Part shown: positions 16,857-26,321 of the stretch, in pieces
How the letters are laid out: each line of letters starts with the position of its first letter
Position numbering within the stretch: the first letter of the stretch is position 1
Origin: JAEUOS01 sp040382235
Lineage (GTDB): Bacteria; Pseudomonadota; Gammaproteobacteria; Burkholderiales; JAEUOS01
Assembly: GCA_040382235.1 (NCBI GenBank)
Contig: JBEIFV010000012.1
Span: 8,036-72,035, forward strand
Reading direction: 5' to 3'
DNA: 64,000 bases
Made by a program: the position numbers and the translations under genes
The notes under the pieces: generated by a model
Databases searched by the model: none
What the model saw: only the letters and a program-made list of their open reading frames with translations
What the model was told of the DNA's origin: nothing

Positions 16857-18617
16857 CTAGCGTGGTCCGGGAACCGCGCCGCGGTTCACCGGATCACGCA
16901 AGAAATCAAAATCGGCACCGCGGTCAGCCTGGGTCACGGTGTCGAGAAACAGCTTGTGATAGCCGCGCGCGGCGGTTGGCGCGGTGACCGGATTGGCCTG
17001 CGCGCGCCGCGCCAGCTCTTCGGCCGATACCAGCAAGGACAGCTCGCGCTTGGCCACCGACAGACGAATGCGGTCACCGTTTTGCACATGTGCCAGCGGG
17101 CCACCAATCGCCGCTTCCGGAATCACGTGCAGCACGATGGTGCCAAAGGCGGTACCGCTCATGCGCCCGTCGGAGATGCGCACCATGTCCTTGACGCCGG
17201 CGCGTGCCAGCTTGAGGGGAATCGGCAGGTACCCGGCCTCGGGCATGCCTGGCGCACCCTTGGGGCCGATGTTCTTGAGCACCAGGATGTCCTCGGCATG
17301 TACATCGAGGTCGGGCGCATCGATGCGCGCTGCAAGGTCGAGCGCGTTCTCGAACACCACCGCACGACCCTCGTGCTCCATCAGCGCCGGATTGGCGGCC
17401 GATTGCTTGATGATCGCCCCGCCCGGCGCCAGGTTGCCCGCAAGTACCGCGATGCCGCCTTCGCGGAAGATCGGGTTGGCGAACGGGCGCACCACGTCCT
17501 GCTTGAAGCCCGGCCCGGCAGCCTCGATCTCCTGCCCGAGTGTGCGTCCGGTGACCGTCAGGGCGTCCAGATGCAGCAAGGGTTTCAGCTCGCGCAACAG
17601 CGTGGCCATGCCGCCGGCATCATGAAAATCCTCCATGTAGTGCTGGCCCGATGGCTTCAAGTCGAGCAGCACCGGGGTTTCGCGCCCCATGCGGTCGAGC
17701 GCCTGCAGGTCGACGTCCAGCCCCATGCGCCCGGCGATCGCGGTCAGGTGCACGATGGCGTTGGTCGAGCCGCCGATGGCCAGCAGCACGCGCATTGCGT
17801 TCTCGAAGGCGTGCGGGGTCAGGATCTTGTCGATGGTGAGCCCGGTTCTGGCCAGCGCGACCGCCTCGACGCCGGTCGCCTCGGCCACGCGCATGCGGTC
17901 GGCCGTCACCGCCGGCGGCGAGGCCCCACCGGGCACGGTCATGCCGAGCGCCTCGGCCAAGCAGGCCATGGTGCTGGCCGTGCCCATCACCGAACAGGTG
18001 CCGACGGATGCGACCAGCTGGTTGTTGACCGCCGCGACTTCCTCCGCATCGATTTCCTCGGCGCGAAACTTGGCCCAGTAGCGACGGCAATCGGTGCAGG
18101 CACCGACACGCTCGGAGCGATGCGAACCGGTCAGCATGGATCCTGTGATCAGCTGGATCGCCGGCAGGCCGGCCGACGCCGCGCCCATCAGTTGCGCCGG
18201 CACGGTCTTGTCGCAGCCGCCGATCAACACGATGGCATCCATCGGCTGGGCGCGGATCAGCTCCTCGGTGTCGATCGACATCAGGTTGCGCAGGTACATC
18301 GAGGTCGGCGCGGCGAAGCTTTCGTGGATGGAGATGGTCGGGAAGTCCATCGGCAGGCCGCCGGCCATCAGGATGCCGCGCTTGACCGCCTCGATCAGCT
18401 GCGGCGCATTGCCGTGGCAGGGGTTGTAGGCGCTGCCGGTATTGGTGATGCCGATCACCGGGCGGTCGAGCGCGCGGTCGGTGTAGCCCGCGCCCTTGAT
18501 GAAGGCCTTGCGCAAGAACAACGAAAAGCCGGCATCACCGTAGCTGGTAAGGCCTTTGGACATGCCGGAGGCGACGGCCTGGGCAGGACTGGAATCGGGT
18601 TTGGCAGGGTTGGACAT
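16857..18617 (-). CDS. IlvD/Edd family dehydratase
   Basis: 586-residue iron-sulfur dehydratase. Cluster and substrate motifs are visible: GGCDKTVPAQLMGA, GACTDCRRYWAKFRAEEI, GTCSVMGTASTMACLAEALG and the C-terminal SDGRMSGTAFGT. The GACTDCRRYWAKFR form is closer to the sugar-acid dehydratases (arabinonate type) than to biosynthetic IlvD, and the adjacent genes are catabolic or pentose-related, so a sugar-acid or hydroxy-acid dehydratase is more likely than valine/isoleucine synthesis. It starts 28 bases after rpe. Confidence 0.85.
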   Translation of the reverse strand: MSNPAKPDSSPAQAVASGMSKGLTSYGDAGFSLFLRKAFIKGAGYTDRALDRPVIGITNTGSAYNPCHGNAPQLIEAVKRGILMAGGLPMDFPTISIHESFAAPTSMYLRNLMSIDTEELIRAQPMDAIVLIGGCDKTVPAQLMGAASAGLPAIQLITGSMLTGSHRSERVGACTDCRRYWAKFRAEEIDAEEVAAVNNQLVASVGTCSVMGTASTMACLAEALGMTVPGGASPPAVTADRMRVAEATGVEAVALARTGLTIDKILTPHAFENAMRVLLAIGGSTNAIVHLTAIAGRMGLDVDLQALDRMGRETPVLLDLKPSGQHYMEDFHDAGGMATLLRELKPLLHLDALTVTGRTLGQEIEAAGPGFKQDVVRPFANPIFREGGIAVLAGNLAPGGAIIKQSAANPALMEHEGRAVVFENALDLAARIDAPDLDVHAEDILVLKNIGPKGAPGMPEAGYLPIPLKLARAGVKDMVRISDGRMSGTAFGTIVLHVIPEAAIGGPLAHVQNGDRIRLSVAKRELSLLVSAEELARRAQANPVTAPTAARGYHKLFLDTVTQADRGADFDFLRDPVNRGAVPGPR

Positions 18618-18645
18618 GGTCGCTTTACCGGTTGAGTATGTGTTG

Positions 18646-19335
18646 TCAGGCAGCAGCCAGTTCGGCGCGCATCGCGCTGATCACGCGCGCATAGTCGTCG
18701 GCGCCGAAGATGGCCGAGCCGGCGACGAAAGTGTCGGCGCCAGCCTGGGCGATGGCGCGGATGTTGTCCGCCTTGACGCCGCCATCCACCTCGAGCCAGA
18801 TCTCCTGCCCGCCGGCGGCGCGGTGCGCGTCGATGCGGGCACGCACCGCCTTCAACTTGGCCAGGGCATGCGGGATGAACTTCTGCCCGCCGAATCCCGG
18901 GTTGACCGACATGATGAGAATCAGGTCGAGCTTGTCCATCACGTGATCGAGGTAATCGAGCGAAGTGGCGGGATTGAACACCAAACCAGCCTTGCAGCCG
19001 GATTCGCGAATCAATCCAAGCGTGCGGTCTACATGGTCAGACGCCTCGGGGTGAAAACTGATGATGTCAGCGCCGGCACGCGCGAAGTCGGGCACGATGC
19101 GATCCACAGGCCGCACCATCAGATGCACGTCGATCGGCACCGGTTTGCGATCTTTCACCGCATGCGGGCGCACCGCTTCGCACACCATCGGCCCGATCGT
19201 CAGGTTGGGCACGTAATGATTGTCCATGACGTCGAAATGCACGACATCGGCGCCGGCGGCCAGCACGTTGCGCACTTCTTCGCCCAGCCGGGCAAAATCG
19301 GCGGACAGAATCGAGGGAGCGATGCGATAGGTCAC
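18646..19335 (-). CDS. rpe: Ribulose-phosphate 3-epimerase
   Basis: Interconverts ribulose-5-phosphate and xylulose-5-phosphate. The 229-residue product shows the family hallmarks IAPSILSADFARLGEE, VVHFDVMDNHYVPNLTIGP, IDVHLMV, SVNPGFGGQKFIP and EVDGGV (catalytic Asp and metal ligands). First gene of the minus-strand run ending at trpC, and divergent from an FGGY kinase. Confidence 0.97.
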   Translation of the reverse strand: MTYRIAPSILSADFARLGEEVRNVLAAGADVVHFDVMDNHYVPNLTIGPMVCEAVRPHAVKDRKPVPIDVHLMVRPVDRIVPDFARAGADIISFHPEASDHVDRTLGLIRESGCKAGLVFNPATSLDYLDHVMDKLDLILIMSVNPGFGGQKFIPHALAKLKAVRARIDAHRAAGGQEIWLEVDGGVKADNIRAIAQAGADTFVAGSAIFGADDYARVISAMRAELAAA

Positions 19336-19397
19336 AGGCGGGCGCCGTAGAATGCGGTTCGCCTGATTTTACCTTTCCGCCACGTGCAGCCTTTTCC

Positions 19398-20948
19398 ATG
19401 CTGATCGCCGCTGTCGATGTCGGCACCTCGAGCACCCGCGCCTTGCTGTTCGACGACGCGCAATTCACCGGTTGCGCAGCAGCAGTCGAATACCCGCTCA
19501 ATACGCCGGAACCCGGGGCGGCCGAACTCGATCCGGAGCAGGTGTTGCAGGCTCTGATCAAGTGCCTGCGCAAGCTGTCGACGAGCGGCGCGCCGGCCAT
19601 AGAATGCGTGGTCCTGTCGTCAGCCATGCACAGCCTGATCGCGGTGGACGCGGCGGGTGCGGCACTGACGCCGGCCTACACCTGGGCCGACAATCGCGCG
19701 TCGAGCCAGGCGGCGATCCTGCGTGCGTCAGGCGGCGCACAGGCGCTCTATGCCGAAACCGGCGTGCCGATTCACCCGATGTCGCCGCTGGTCAAGCTTT
19801 TATGGCTCAAGGAAACACGGCCCGAGGTTTTCGCCGCTGCCGAGAAATTCGTCTCGATCAAGGAATTCATCTGCCACCGGCTGTTCGAGCGCTGGATCGT
19901 CGATGATTCGATCGCCTCCGCCAGCGGCTTGTACAGCCTTGCAAAGCGCAACTGGAGTGGGACCGCGTTGGCGGTGGCCGGCATCGAACGGGCACGTCTT
20001 TCGCCGGTGGCGCGGCCGGAAACGCTGCTACGCGATCTGGCACCCGATCTGGCCACTGCGATGCGCCTGCACCGCGGCATTCCGTTCGTGCTGGGAAGCT
20101 CGGATGGCTGCCTGGCCAATCTGGGCGCGGGCCTGTTGGCAGGCGAGGCACGGCGCCGCGCCGTACTGACCATCGGCACCAGCGGTGCCTTGCGCATGGC
20201 GGTGGATAGACCAGCGCCGGACGCGACCATGCGTACGTTTTGCTATGCGCTCACGGCTGAACAATTCGTGATCGGAGGTGCCACCAACGGCGGTGGCCTG
20301 CCGTTACGCTGGCTGCGCGACAACTTTCCGCAATTGCGCTCAGGCTTGGCGCAGGCCGGCGGCACAGGCCCCTCATCCGGGGACGCGTACACGCTACTTG
20401 CAGCTTTGGCGCAGCAAGCCCCGGCGGGCGCAGGGGGCCTGCTGTTCCACCCCTACCTCGCCGGCGAACGCGCACCGCTGTGGAACGGCGACGCCCGCGC
20501 CTCGTTCATCGGTCTCAACTTCGGCCATGGCCCGGCCCACATGGTGCGCGCGGTGATGGAAGGGGTGTTGTTCAATCTTGCGCTGATTCTGGGCGTACTC
20601 GAAGAACTGGCCGGCGGCCCGGTGGACGAAATCATCGCCGGTGGCGGCTTTGCGCACTCCAGCTTCTGGCTGCAGACCGCTGCCGATCTGTTCGGGCGCC
20701 CGCTGCTGGTGGCCGAGAACCCGGAAACCACCGCCCAGGGTGCTGCCCTGCTGGCGGTGCGTGCGCTGGGACGCGCCGGCTCCTTGCGCGATGTGGTCGC
20801 GCTGCTCGACAACCCGGCGCGCCGCATCCTGCCGGATGCGGCAACCCACGCGCACTATGCCCGCCTGGCACCGATTTTCGCCACCGTCCCTGCTAAACTC
20901 GAGGCCACATACGCAGCGCTTGCCGCCTTTCAGAGGAACGCCGCGTAA
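19398..20948 (+). CDS. FGGY family carbohydrate kinase (gluconokinase-like)
   Basis: 516-residue FGGY kinase with the N-terminal phosphate loop AVDVGTSSTRALLFD, the catalytic Asp region YTWADNR, the GSSDGCLANLGAG segment and the C-terminal ATP-binding GGGFAHSSFW. Length and the WADNR form fit gluconate kinases, but xylulose or another sugar is possible. Divergent from rpe with a 62-base gap, which suits a pentose or sugar-acid input route; the IlvD/Edd-type dehydratase nearby may be related. Confidence 0.85.
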   Translation: MLIAAVDVGTSSTRALLFDDAQFTGCAAAVEYPLNTPEPGAAELDPEQVLQALIKCLRKLSTSGAPAIECVVLSSAMHSLIAVDAAGAALTPAYTWADNRASSQAAILRASGGAQALYAETGVPIHPMSPLVKLLWLKETRPEVFAAAEKFVSIKEFICHRLFERWIVDDSIASASGLYSLAKRNWSGTALAVAGIERARLSPVARPETLLRDLAPDLATAMRLHRGIPFVLGSSDGCLANLGAGLLAGEARRRAVLTIGTSGALRMAVDRPAPDATMRTFCYALTAEQFVIGGATNGGGLPLRWLRDNFPQLRSGLAQAGGTGPSSGDAYTLLAALAQQAPAGAGGLLFHPYLAGERAPLWNGDARASFIGLNFGHGPAHMVRAVMEGVLFNLALILGVLEELAGGPVDEIIAGGGFAHSSFWLQTAADLFGRPLLVAENPETTAQGAALLAVRALGRAGSLRDVVALLDNPARRILPDAATHAHYARLAPIFATVPAKLEATYAALAAFQRNAA

Positions 20949-21122
20949 GCGCCGCGAAGCGGCTTCAAGAAGCCTGCCTCAATCACAGCCCCAGTATTGA
21001 CTAGCGGTTTGCGCTGCCGCCGGGAATGGGAATTCGAAACGATTTTCGGCGCAATCTGATCGGCACTCAGACCGCAACCGGTTTCCTTTCTTTCAACTCT
21101 TGCTCACCACCTCTGTTTCGAC

Positions 21123-21968
21123 ATGACTGCTCGACTGATCGATGGCGCCGCGCTGGCGCAGCGTCTGCGCCTGCAATTCCGCGAGCGCGCGCTGGCGCTG
21201 GCGGCACACGGGCGCCCACCCGGGCTTGCAGTGGTCATCGTTGGTGACAATCCGGCCTCGAAGGTCTATGTGCGCAACAAGGTGCGAGCTTGTGAAGAAG
21301 CCGGTTTTCACTCGCAAATGATCGCGCTGCCGGCAGACACCAGCGAATCATCCCTGCTGGCCCGCCTAGCCGAACTGAATGCCGACGCAAACCTGCACGG
21401 CATCCTGGTGCAGTTGCCCCTGCCGGCGCACATCGACAGCCACCGCGTGATCGAAGCGATTGCACCGGCCAAGGATGTCGATGGCTTCCACGTCGCCAGC
21501 GCCGGCGCACTCTTGACCGGCCTGCCCGGCTTCGCGCCTTGCACTCCGGCGGGCGTGATGGAAATGCTCAAATCCGAAGGCATCGACCCCGCAGGTCGCC
21601 ATGCGGTGGTGATCGGCCGTTCCAACATTGTCGGCAAACCGATGGCGCTGCTGCTCTTGCAAGCTGGCGCCACCGTCACAGTTTGTCACTCGAAGACACA
21701 GGGCCTGGCCGCCATTACGTGCCAGGCCGATATCCTGGTCGCTGCCGTCGGCCGCGTGAACCTGGTGAGCGCCGACATGGTCAAACCCGGGGCCTGCGTG
21801 ATCGACGTGGGCATGAACCGCGATGCCGCCGGCAAACTCTGCGGCGACGTCGATTTCGCCGGAGTGCGCGAGGTAGCCGGTTGGCTCACCCCGGTGCCCG
21901 GCGGGGTGGGTCCGATGACCATTGCCATGTTGCTTGCCAATACCCTGAAAGCTGCTGAAACCCGATGA
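21123..21968 (+). CDS. folD: Bifunctional methylenetetrahydrofolate dehydrogenase/cyclohydrolase
   Basis: Interconverts 5,10-methylene- and 10-formyl-tetrahydrofolate. The 281-residue protein has the catalytic Lys region SKVYVRNKVRACEEAG, VQLPLP, DGFH, PCTPAGVMEML, the NADP site GRSNIVGKPMALLLL and the closing PGGVGPMTIAMLLANT. Its last codons overlap the oligopeptidase start by 4 bases (ATGA), so the two are translationally coupled. Confidence 0.97.
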   Translation: MTARLIDGAALAQRLRLQFRERALALAAHGRPPGLAVVIVGDNPASKVYVRNKVRACEEAGFHSQMIALPADTSESSLLARLAELNADANLHGILVQLPLPAHIDSHRVIEAIAPAKDVDGFHVASAGALLTGLPGFAPCTPAGVMEMLKSEGIDPAGRHAVVIGRSNIVGKPMALLLLQAGATVTVCHSKTQGLAAITCQADILVAAVGRVNLVSADMVKPGACVIDVGMNRDAAGKLCGDVDFAGVREVAGWLTPVPGGVGPMTIAMLLANTLKAAETR

Positions 21969-24019
21969 CCTCGTCCAATAATCCCCTGCTCGATTTTTCC
22001 GGCCTGCCGCGCTTCGCCGAGATCGAAAGCGCGCATGTCTCGCCGGCCGTCGACAACCTGCTCGACGCCTGCCGCCAGACCGTCCTGCGCGTCACCGCCG
22101 ATACCAATGCATTGGACTGGGATGGTTTTGTCACCCCGCTTGAAGATGCGAACGAGCGCCTGTCGCGCGCCTGGGGTGCCGTAGGCCATCTGCACGCGGT
22201 CAAGGACAGCCCTGAATTGCGTGATGCGTACAACGAGAACCTGCCCAAGGTCACCGAGTACTGGACCGACCTGGGGCAGAACCTGGCGCTGTTTGCCAAG
22301 TACAAGGCACTGCGTGCCTCGCCGGTCTATGGTGACCTGAGCCTGCCACGCCGCCGCATCGTCGATAACGAAATTCGTGATTTCCGCCTGGGCGGCGCGG
22401 AGTTGCCGGACGAAAAAAAAGCGCGCTTCAAGCAGATCGCCGAGGAACAGGCGGCACTGGGCTCGAAATTTTCCGAAAACGTGCTGGACGCCACCAACGC
22501 GTTTTCGCTCCATATCGAGGACGAGAGCCGTCTGGCGGGACTGCCGGCTGACGTGCGCCAGGCAGCGCTCGAAGCGGCCGCGAAGGATGGAAAAGCAGGC
22601 TGGAAATTCACCCTGCAGGCGCCTTCTTACCTGCCGGTGCTGCAATATGCCGACGATCGCGCCCTGCGTGAAACCGTCTACAAGGCCAACGTGACGCGCG
22701 CCTCCGAGTTTGGCGATGCCAAGCTCGACAACACGCCACTGATCGACCGCATTCTTGCGCTGCGCGCGGAGGAGGCCGCTCTCCTGGGTTACGACAGTTT
22801 CGCCTGCGTGTCATTGGTGCCGAAAATGGCCAAGACGCCTGAAGAAGTGCAGCAATTTCTGGACGACTTGGCGCTGCGCGCCAAACCGTTCGCAGAGCGC
22901 GACATGCGGGAGCTTGGCGCATTCGCGCGCGAGTCGCTGGACCTGCAGGTGCTCGAAGCCTGGGATACGCTTTACGCGTCGGAAAAACTACGCCAAGCGC
23001 GCTACGCATTTTCAGACCAGGAAGTGAAGGAATACTTTCCCGAGCCGCGCGTGCTGGCCGGTTTGTTCAAGGTGGTCGAAACGTTATTCAAGGTGCGCAT
23101 CCGGCCCGACACGGCGCCGGTATGGCATAGCGATGCGAGCTTTTATCGAATCGAGACTGCCACAGGTGAATTGGTGGGCCAGTTCTACCTGGACCTCTAC
23201 GCACGCGACATCAAGCGCGGCGGCGCCTGGATGGATGATGCGATCACACGCCGTCGCAAGGGCAGTGGCATGCAGACCCCGGTGGCCTACCTGACCTGCA
23301 ACTTCGCGCGCGGCGTGGGCGAGGTCAACGGAAAAAGGCGCCCGGCGTTATTCACCCATGACGATGTGATCACGCTATTCCACGAATTCGGCCACGGCCT
23401 GCACCACATGCTGACCCGGATCGATGAACTGGGCGTGGCGGGAATCAACGGCGTCGAATGGGATGCGGTCGAATTGCCAAGCCAGTTCATGGAAAATTTT
23501 TGCTGGGAATGGGAGGTTCTGAAGCATATGACCGGGCACGTGGACACGGGAGGACCCCTGCCGAAGAGCCTGTTTGACAAGATGCTTGCCGCCAGGAATT
23601 TCCAGGCCGGTATGCAGACGGTAAGGCAGATCGAGTATTCACTGTTCGATATCCTGCTGCACCACGAATTCGATCGCACCCACCAGACGCCGATGGCCTT
23701 GCTCGAGACGGTACGGGACCGTGTCGCCGTCATGCGCCCACCGGCCTACGCCCGTTTTCCCAACAATTTTTCGCACATCTTCGCCGGTGGGTACGCCGCT
23801 GGCTACTACAGCTATAAATGGGCCGAAGTGCTGTCGGCCGATGCCTACAGCGCCTTCGAGGAAGAGGGCGTGTTCGATGCTGCGGTCGGAGCGCGCTTTC
23901 TTGCGGAAATTCTTGCCATGGGCGGCAGTCGCCCCGCGGCCGAGAATTTCCAGGCTTTTCGCGGCCGCGCACCCAGAATCGATGCGCTGCTCAGACACAA
24001 TGGTATGATTCCGGCATAA
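21965..24019 (+). CDS. prlC: Oligopeptidase A (M3 family)
   Basis: 684-residue M3 zinc oligopeptidase that degrades short peptides, including cleaved signal peptides, in the cytoplasm. The zinc motif HEFGH lies at residues 473-477 with the third ligand Glu503 in AVELPSQFMENF. The C-terminal SHIFAGGYAAGYYSYKWAEVLSADAY block is typical. Length matches the family. Coupled to folD by an ATGA overlap. Confidence 0.95.
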   Translation: MTSSNNPLLDFSGLPRFAEIESAHVSPAVDNLLDACRQTVLRVTADTNALDWDGFVTPLEDANERLSRAWGAVGHLHAVKDSPELRDAYNENLPKVTEYWTDLGQNLALFAKYKALRASPVYGDLSLPRRRIVDNEIRDFRLGGAELPDEKKARFKQIAEEQAALGSKFSENVLDATNAFSLHIEDESRLAGLPADVRQAALEAAAKDGKAGWKFTLQAPSYLPVLQYADDRALRETVYKANVTRASEFGDAKLDNTPLIDRILALRAEEAALLGYDSFACVSLVPKMAKTPEEVQQFLDDLALRAKPFAERDMRELGAFARESLDLQVLEAWDTLYASEKLRQARYAFSDQEVKEYFPEPRVLAGLFKVVETLFKVRIRPDTAPVWHSDASFYRIETATGELVGQFYLDLYARDIKRGGAWMDDAITRRRKGSGMQTPVAYLTCNFARGVGEVNGKRRPALFTHDDVITLFHEFGHGLHHMLTRIDELGVAGINGVEWDAVELPSQFMENFCWEWEVLKHMTGHVDTGGPLPKSLFDKMLAARNFQAGMQTVRQIEYSLFDILLHHEFDRTHQTPMALLETVRDRVAVMRPPAYARFPNNFSHIFAGGYAAGYYSYKWAEVLSADAYSAFEEEGVFDAAVGARFLAEILAMGGSRPAAENFQAFRGRAPRIDALLRHNGMIPA

Positions 24020-24044
24020 CTCCATGATTTTTAAGGAGACGCAG

Positions 24045-24752
24045 ATGCAATTTCGCAGATTTTCCAAATCATTCACGCTACTGGCCTGCGGGCTGGTCGC
24101 GCTCTGCGCAAGCACTGTTTTTGCGCAATACAAGTATATCGGGCCGGACGGCCGCGTCGTCTATAGCGACCAACCGCCGCCACCTTCGGCCAAGGCCGTG
24201 CAGAAGCCTGCCACCGTTGGCAACACAGCGACGGCAGCATCCGCCAGTGCCGGCGGCGGCGGCTTGCCATTCGCGTTGCAACAAGCGGTCAAGAATTTCC
24301 CGGTGACCCTTTACACCAGCAACGAGTGCGAGCCTTGCAACCAGGGCCGCAACCTGCTGGTCAAGCGTGGCGTGCCGTTTACCGAGAAAACCGTACGCAA
24401 CCAGGATGACTTCAAGGTCTTCAAGGATGCAACCGGCGCCGCCCAGGTGCCGGTGATGACAGTAGGCAGCGGCAAGCAGGTCGGCTTTGAAGAGGGCGCC
24501 TGGAACGGCGCGCTCAACGTCGCCGGCTATCCGCCCAACAGTCTGCTGCCGACGAGCTACAAGAATCCGCCCGCCGCACCGGCAGCGCCGTTCACCCCGC
24601 CCAGCACTACGGCATCCGCTCCACCAGCACCGGGTGGGCCTGCGGCAGCACCGGGGGCCAATGCGCCACCGGCTGGCAATGCGCCCCCCACCGGCGCCTC
24701 ACCGGCACCCGACCCGGCTGCAAATCGGCCTTCATGGTTCAAGGGCTTCTGA
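24045..24752 (+). CDS. Exported DUF4124-glutaredoxin fusion protein
   Basis: 235-residue exported protein. A signal peptide (to about residue 28) is followed by a short DUF4124 segment (QYKYIGPDGRVVYSDQPPP), then a glutaredoxin-like domain with CEPC redox motif (TSNECEPCNQGRNLL) and cis-Pro region AAQVPVMTVG, then an Ala/Pro-rich C-terminal tail of about 65 residues ending WFKGF. AAGGAG precedes the ATG at 24045. It probably acts in the periplasm on disulfides; partners unknown. Confidence 0.85.
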   Translation: MQFRRFSKSFTLLACGLVALCASTVFAQYKYIGPDGRVVYSDQPPPPSAKAVQKPATVGNTATAASASAGGGGLPFALQQAVKNFPVTLYTSNECEPCNQGRNLLVKRGVPFTEKTVRNQDDFKVFKDATGAAQVPVMTVGSGKQVGFEEGAWNGALNVAGYPPNSLLPTSYKNPPAAPAAPFTPPSTTASAPPAPGGPAAAPGANAPPAGNAPPTGASPAPDPAANRPSWFKGF

Positions 24753-24902
24753 AGGCGCTGGACCTACTGTCTTTACGGTGGTACGACCCGGGCGATCGAA
24801 GAGGCTCAGCCGACTGCCTGATACTTTGAGGTTCGACCGAGCCTGCCTGCGGCTCTCAGGAACCGCCAGATTGACGGCGTCTTTGTGTTGCACGGAAATC
24901 TC

Positions 24903-25670
24903 ATGCGCTTAGCCACCTGGAACGTGAATTCGTTGAACGTCCGCCTGGGACATGTACTTGACTGGCTGGCCACAGCGGATGTCGACGTGCTGTGCCTGCA
25001 GGAACTCAAGCTGAGCAACGAAAAGTACCCGCAGGCCGAACTGCGGGCCGCTGGTTACGATTCGGCGGTCAATGGCCAGAAAACCTATAACGGCGTTGCC
25101 ATCCTGTCGCGCCTGCCGATGGCTGATATCAGCGCCGACATTCCCGACTATGCCGACGAGCAAAGGCGTGTGATCGCGGCGACCATTGGCGGTGTGCGCA
25201 TTGTGTGCGCCTACTTCCCGAATGGCCAGAGCCTCGAATCGGACAAGTACCGCTACAAGCTTGACTGGCTGGACGCCATGCAGGCTTACATGACGCAGCA
25301 ACTCACACAGCACCCCAGACTGGCCCTGCTGGGTGACTACAACATCGCACCGGAAGACCGTGACGTGCACGACCCGGCCGCCTGGGAAGGGCAGGTGCTG
25401 GTCAGCCCGCAGGAACGGGCTGCCTGGAGAGCATTGCTGGGCCAGGGCATGATCGATTGCTACCGCCTGTTCGAGCAGGCCGAAAAGAGCTTTTCCTGGT
25501 GGGACTACCGCATGCTGGGCTTTCGGCGCAATGCCGGCATGCGCATCGACCATATCCTGGCGTCACCTCAACTGGCCGCGGATTGTCGCGCTTGCGTCAT
25601 CGACCGGGCACCGCGCAAGCTTGAAAAGCCCTCCGACCACGCCCCCGTGGTTGCCGACTTCTCCATATAG
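24903..25670 (+). CDS. xth: Exodeoxyribonuclease III / AP endonuclease
   Basis: 255-residue endonuclease/exonuclease/phosphatase-fold enzyme that cuts at abasic sites and trims 3' ends in base-excision repair. Catalytic features: WNVNSLN with Asn7, LQELKLS with metal-binding Glu34, GDYNIAP, RIDHIL and the closing SDHAPV His. The ATG at 24903 gives the standard MRLATWNVNSLN start; the upstream in-frame extension is not conserved. Confidence 0.93.
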   Translation: MRLATWNVNSLNVRLGHVLDWLATADVDVLCLQELKLSNEKYPQAELRAAGYDSAVNGQKTYNGVAILSRLPMADISADIPDYADEQRRVIAATIGGVRIVCAYFPNGQSLESDKYRYKLDWLDAMQAYMTQQLTQHPRLALLGDYNIAPEDRDVHDPAAWEGQVLVSPQERAAWRALLGQGMIDCYRLFEQAEKSFSWWDYRMLGFRRNAGMRIDHILASPQLAADCRACVIDRAPRKLEKPSDHAPVVADFSI

Positions 25671-25808
25671 CAATTTGTAGATCACGGCCTGTTCTACCAC
25701 CATGGATTGGCGCTTGGGGAAACGCTAAACGTTGGTTGGCAGACCTGGGGGCAGCAAGTTGTCGGGCCCACCGATCTCAGCCAAATCACAACAATCCCTC
25801 AGGGTCAC

Positions 25809-26267
25809 ATGCGCAAACACACCTTCCCCGCCCTTGTATTGAGTCTCCTGAGCGCCGGTTGCGACGGCCTGTTTACCGGCGAGCAGGTAGCGCGCTTCCC
25901 GCTGCAACCACGGGGTAGCGGCTACGCGCCGCTGACTGTCACGCTCGGGCCCGACATGAACCCGATCGCACTCAATCTGCAGGCGGCTTATGCGGCGAAC
26001 GCCGCGGAGGCCGGCAAGTGGAACAACTATCGCGCCACCTTGAGCAAGGGCGGCGTGAGCGTTGCGTCTGGCACATTTCAGGTCAACAACACCAGCACCC
26101 CCATGAGCGAGAGCGCGCAGGTGATATCGCGCACCATGCTCGTGATCGATGTGGCGGAGATCGGCGACTATGAACTGGTCATCGACCCGACCGCGCCGGT
26201 TGCGGTGACACTGGAAAACGCGCAACTCGAATTGCGCCGCAACATACGCCGCACGGAAGCCAAGTAA
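25809..26267 (+). CDS. Hypothetical lipoprotein, unknown family
   Basis: 152-residue product that I do not recognise. It begins MRKHTFPALVLSLLSAGC, a short basic-hydrophobic signal with a plausible lipobox (SAGC, Cys18); the residue after Cys is Asp, a signal that in enteric bacteria favours inner-membrane retention. The remainder looks beta-rich. A CAGGG stands before the ATG. It is followed at once by a strong hairpin, so it is the last gene of its unit and converges on the sulfide dehydrogenase pair. Confidence 0.65.
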   Translation: MRKHTFPALVLSLLSAGCDGLFTGEQVARFPLQPRGSGYAPLTVTLGPDMNPIALNLQAAYAANAAEAGKWNNYRATLSKGGVSVASGTFQVNNTSTPMSESAQVISRTMLVIDVAEIGDYELVIDPTAPVAVTLENAQLELRRNIRRTEAK

Positions 26268-26299
26268 GTACAAACGGCGCCTTGCGGCGCCGTTTGTAC
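26268..26299. terminator. Bidirectional terminator hairpin
   Basis: A perfect 14-bp stem (GTACAAACGGCGCC / GGCGCCGTTTGTAC) closes a 4-base TTGC loop directly after the lipoprotein stop and 22 bases beyond the end of the convergent fccB-like gene. The A/T-rich ends of the stem can act in both directions. Confidence 0.75.
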
Positions 26300-26321
26300 C
26301 CCACCTGCAATCACGTCGCCT

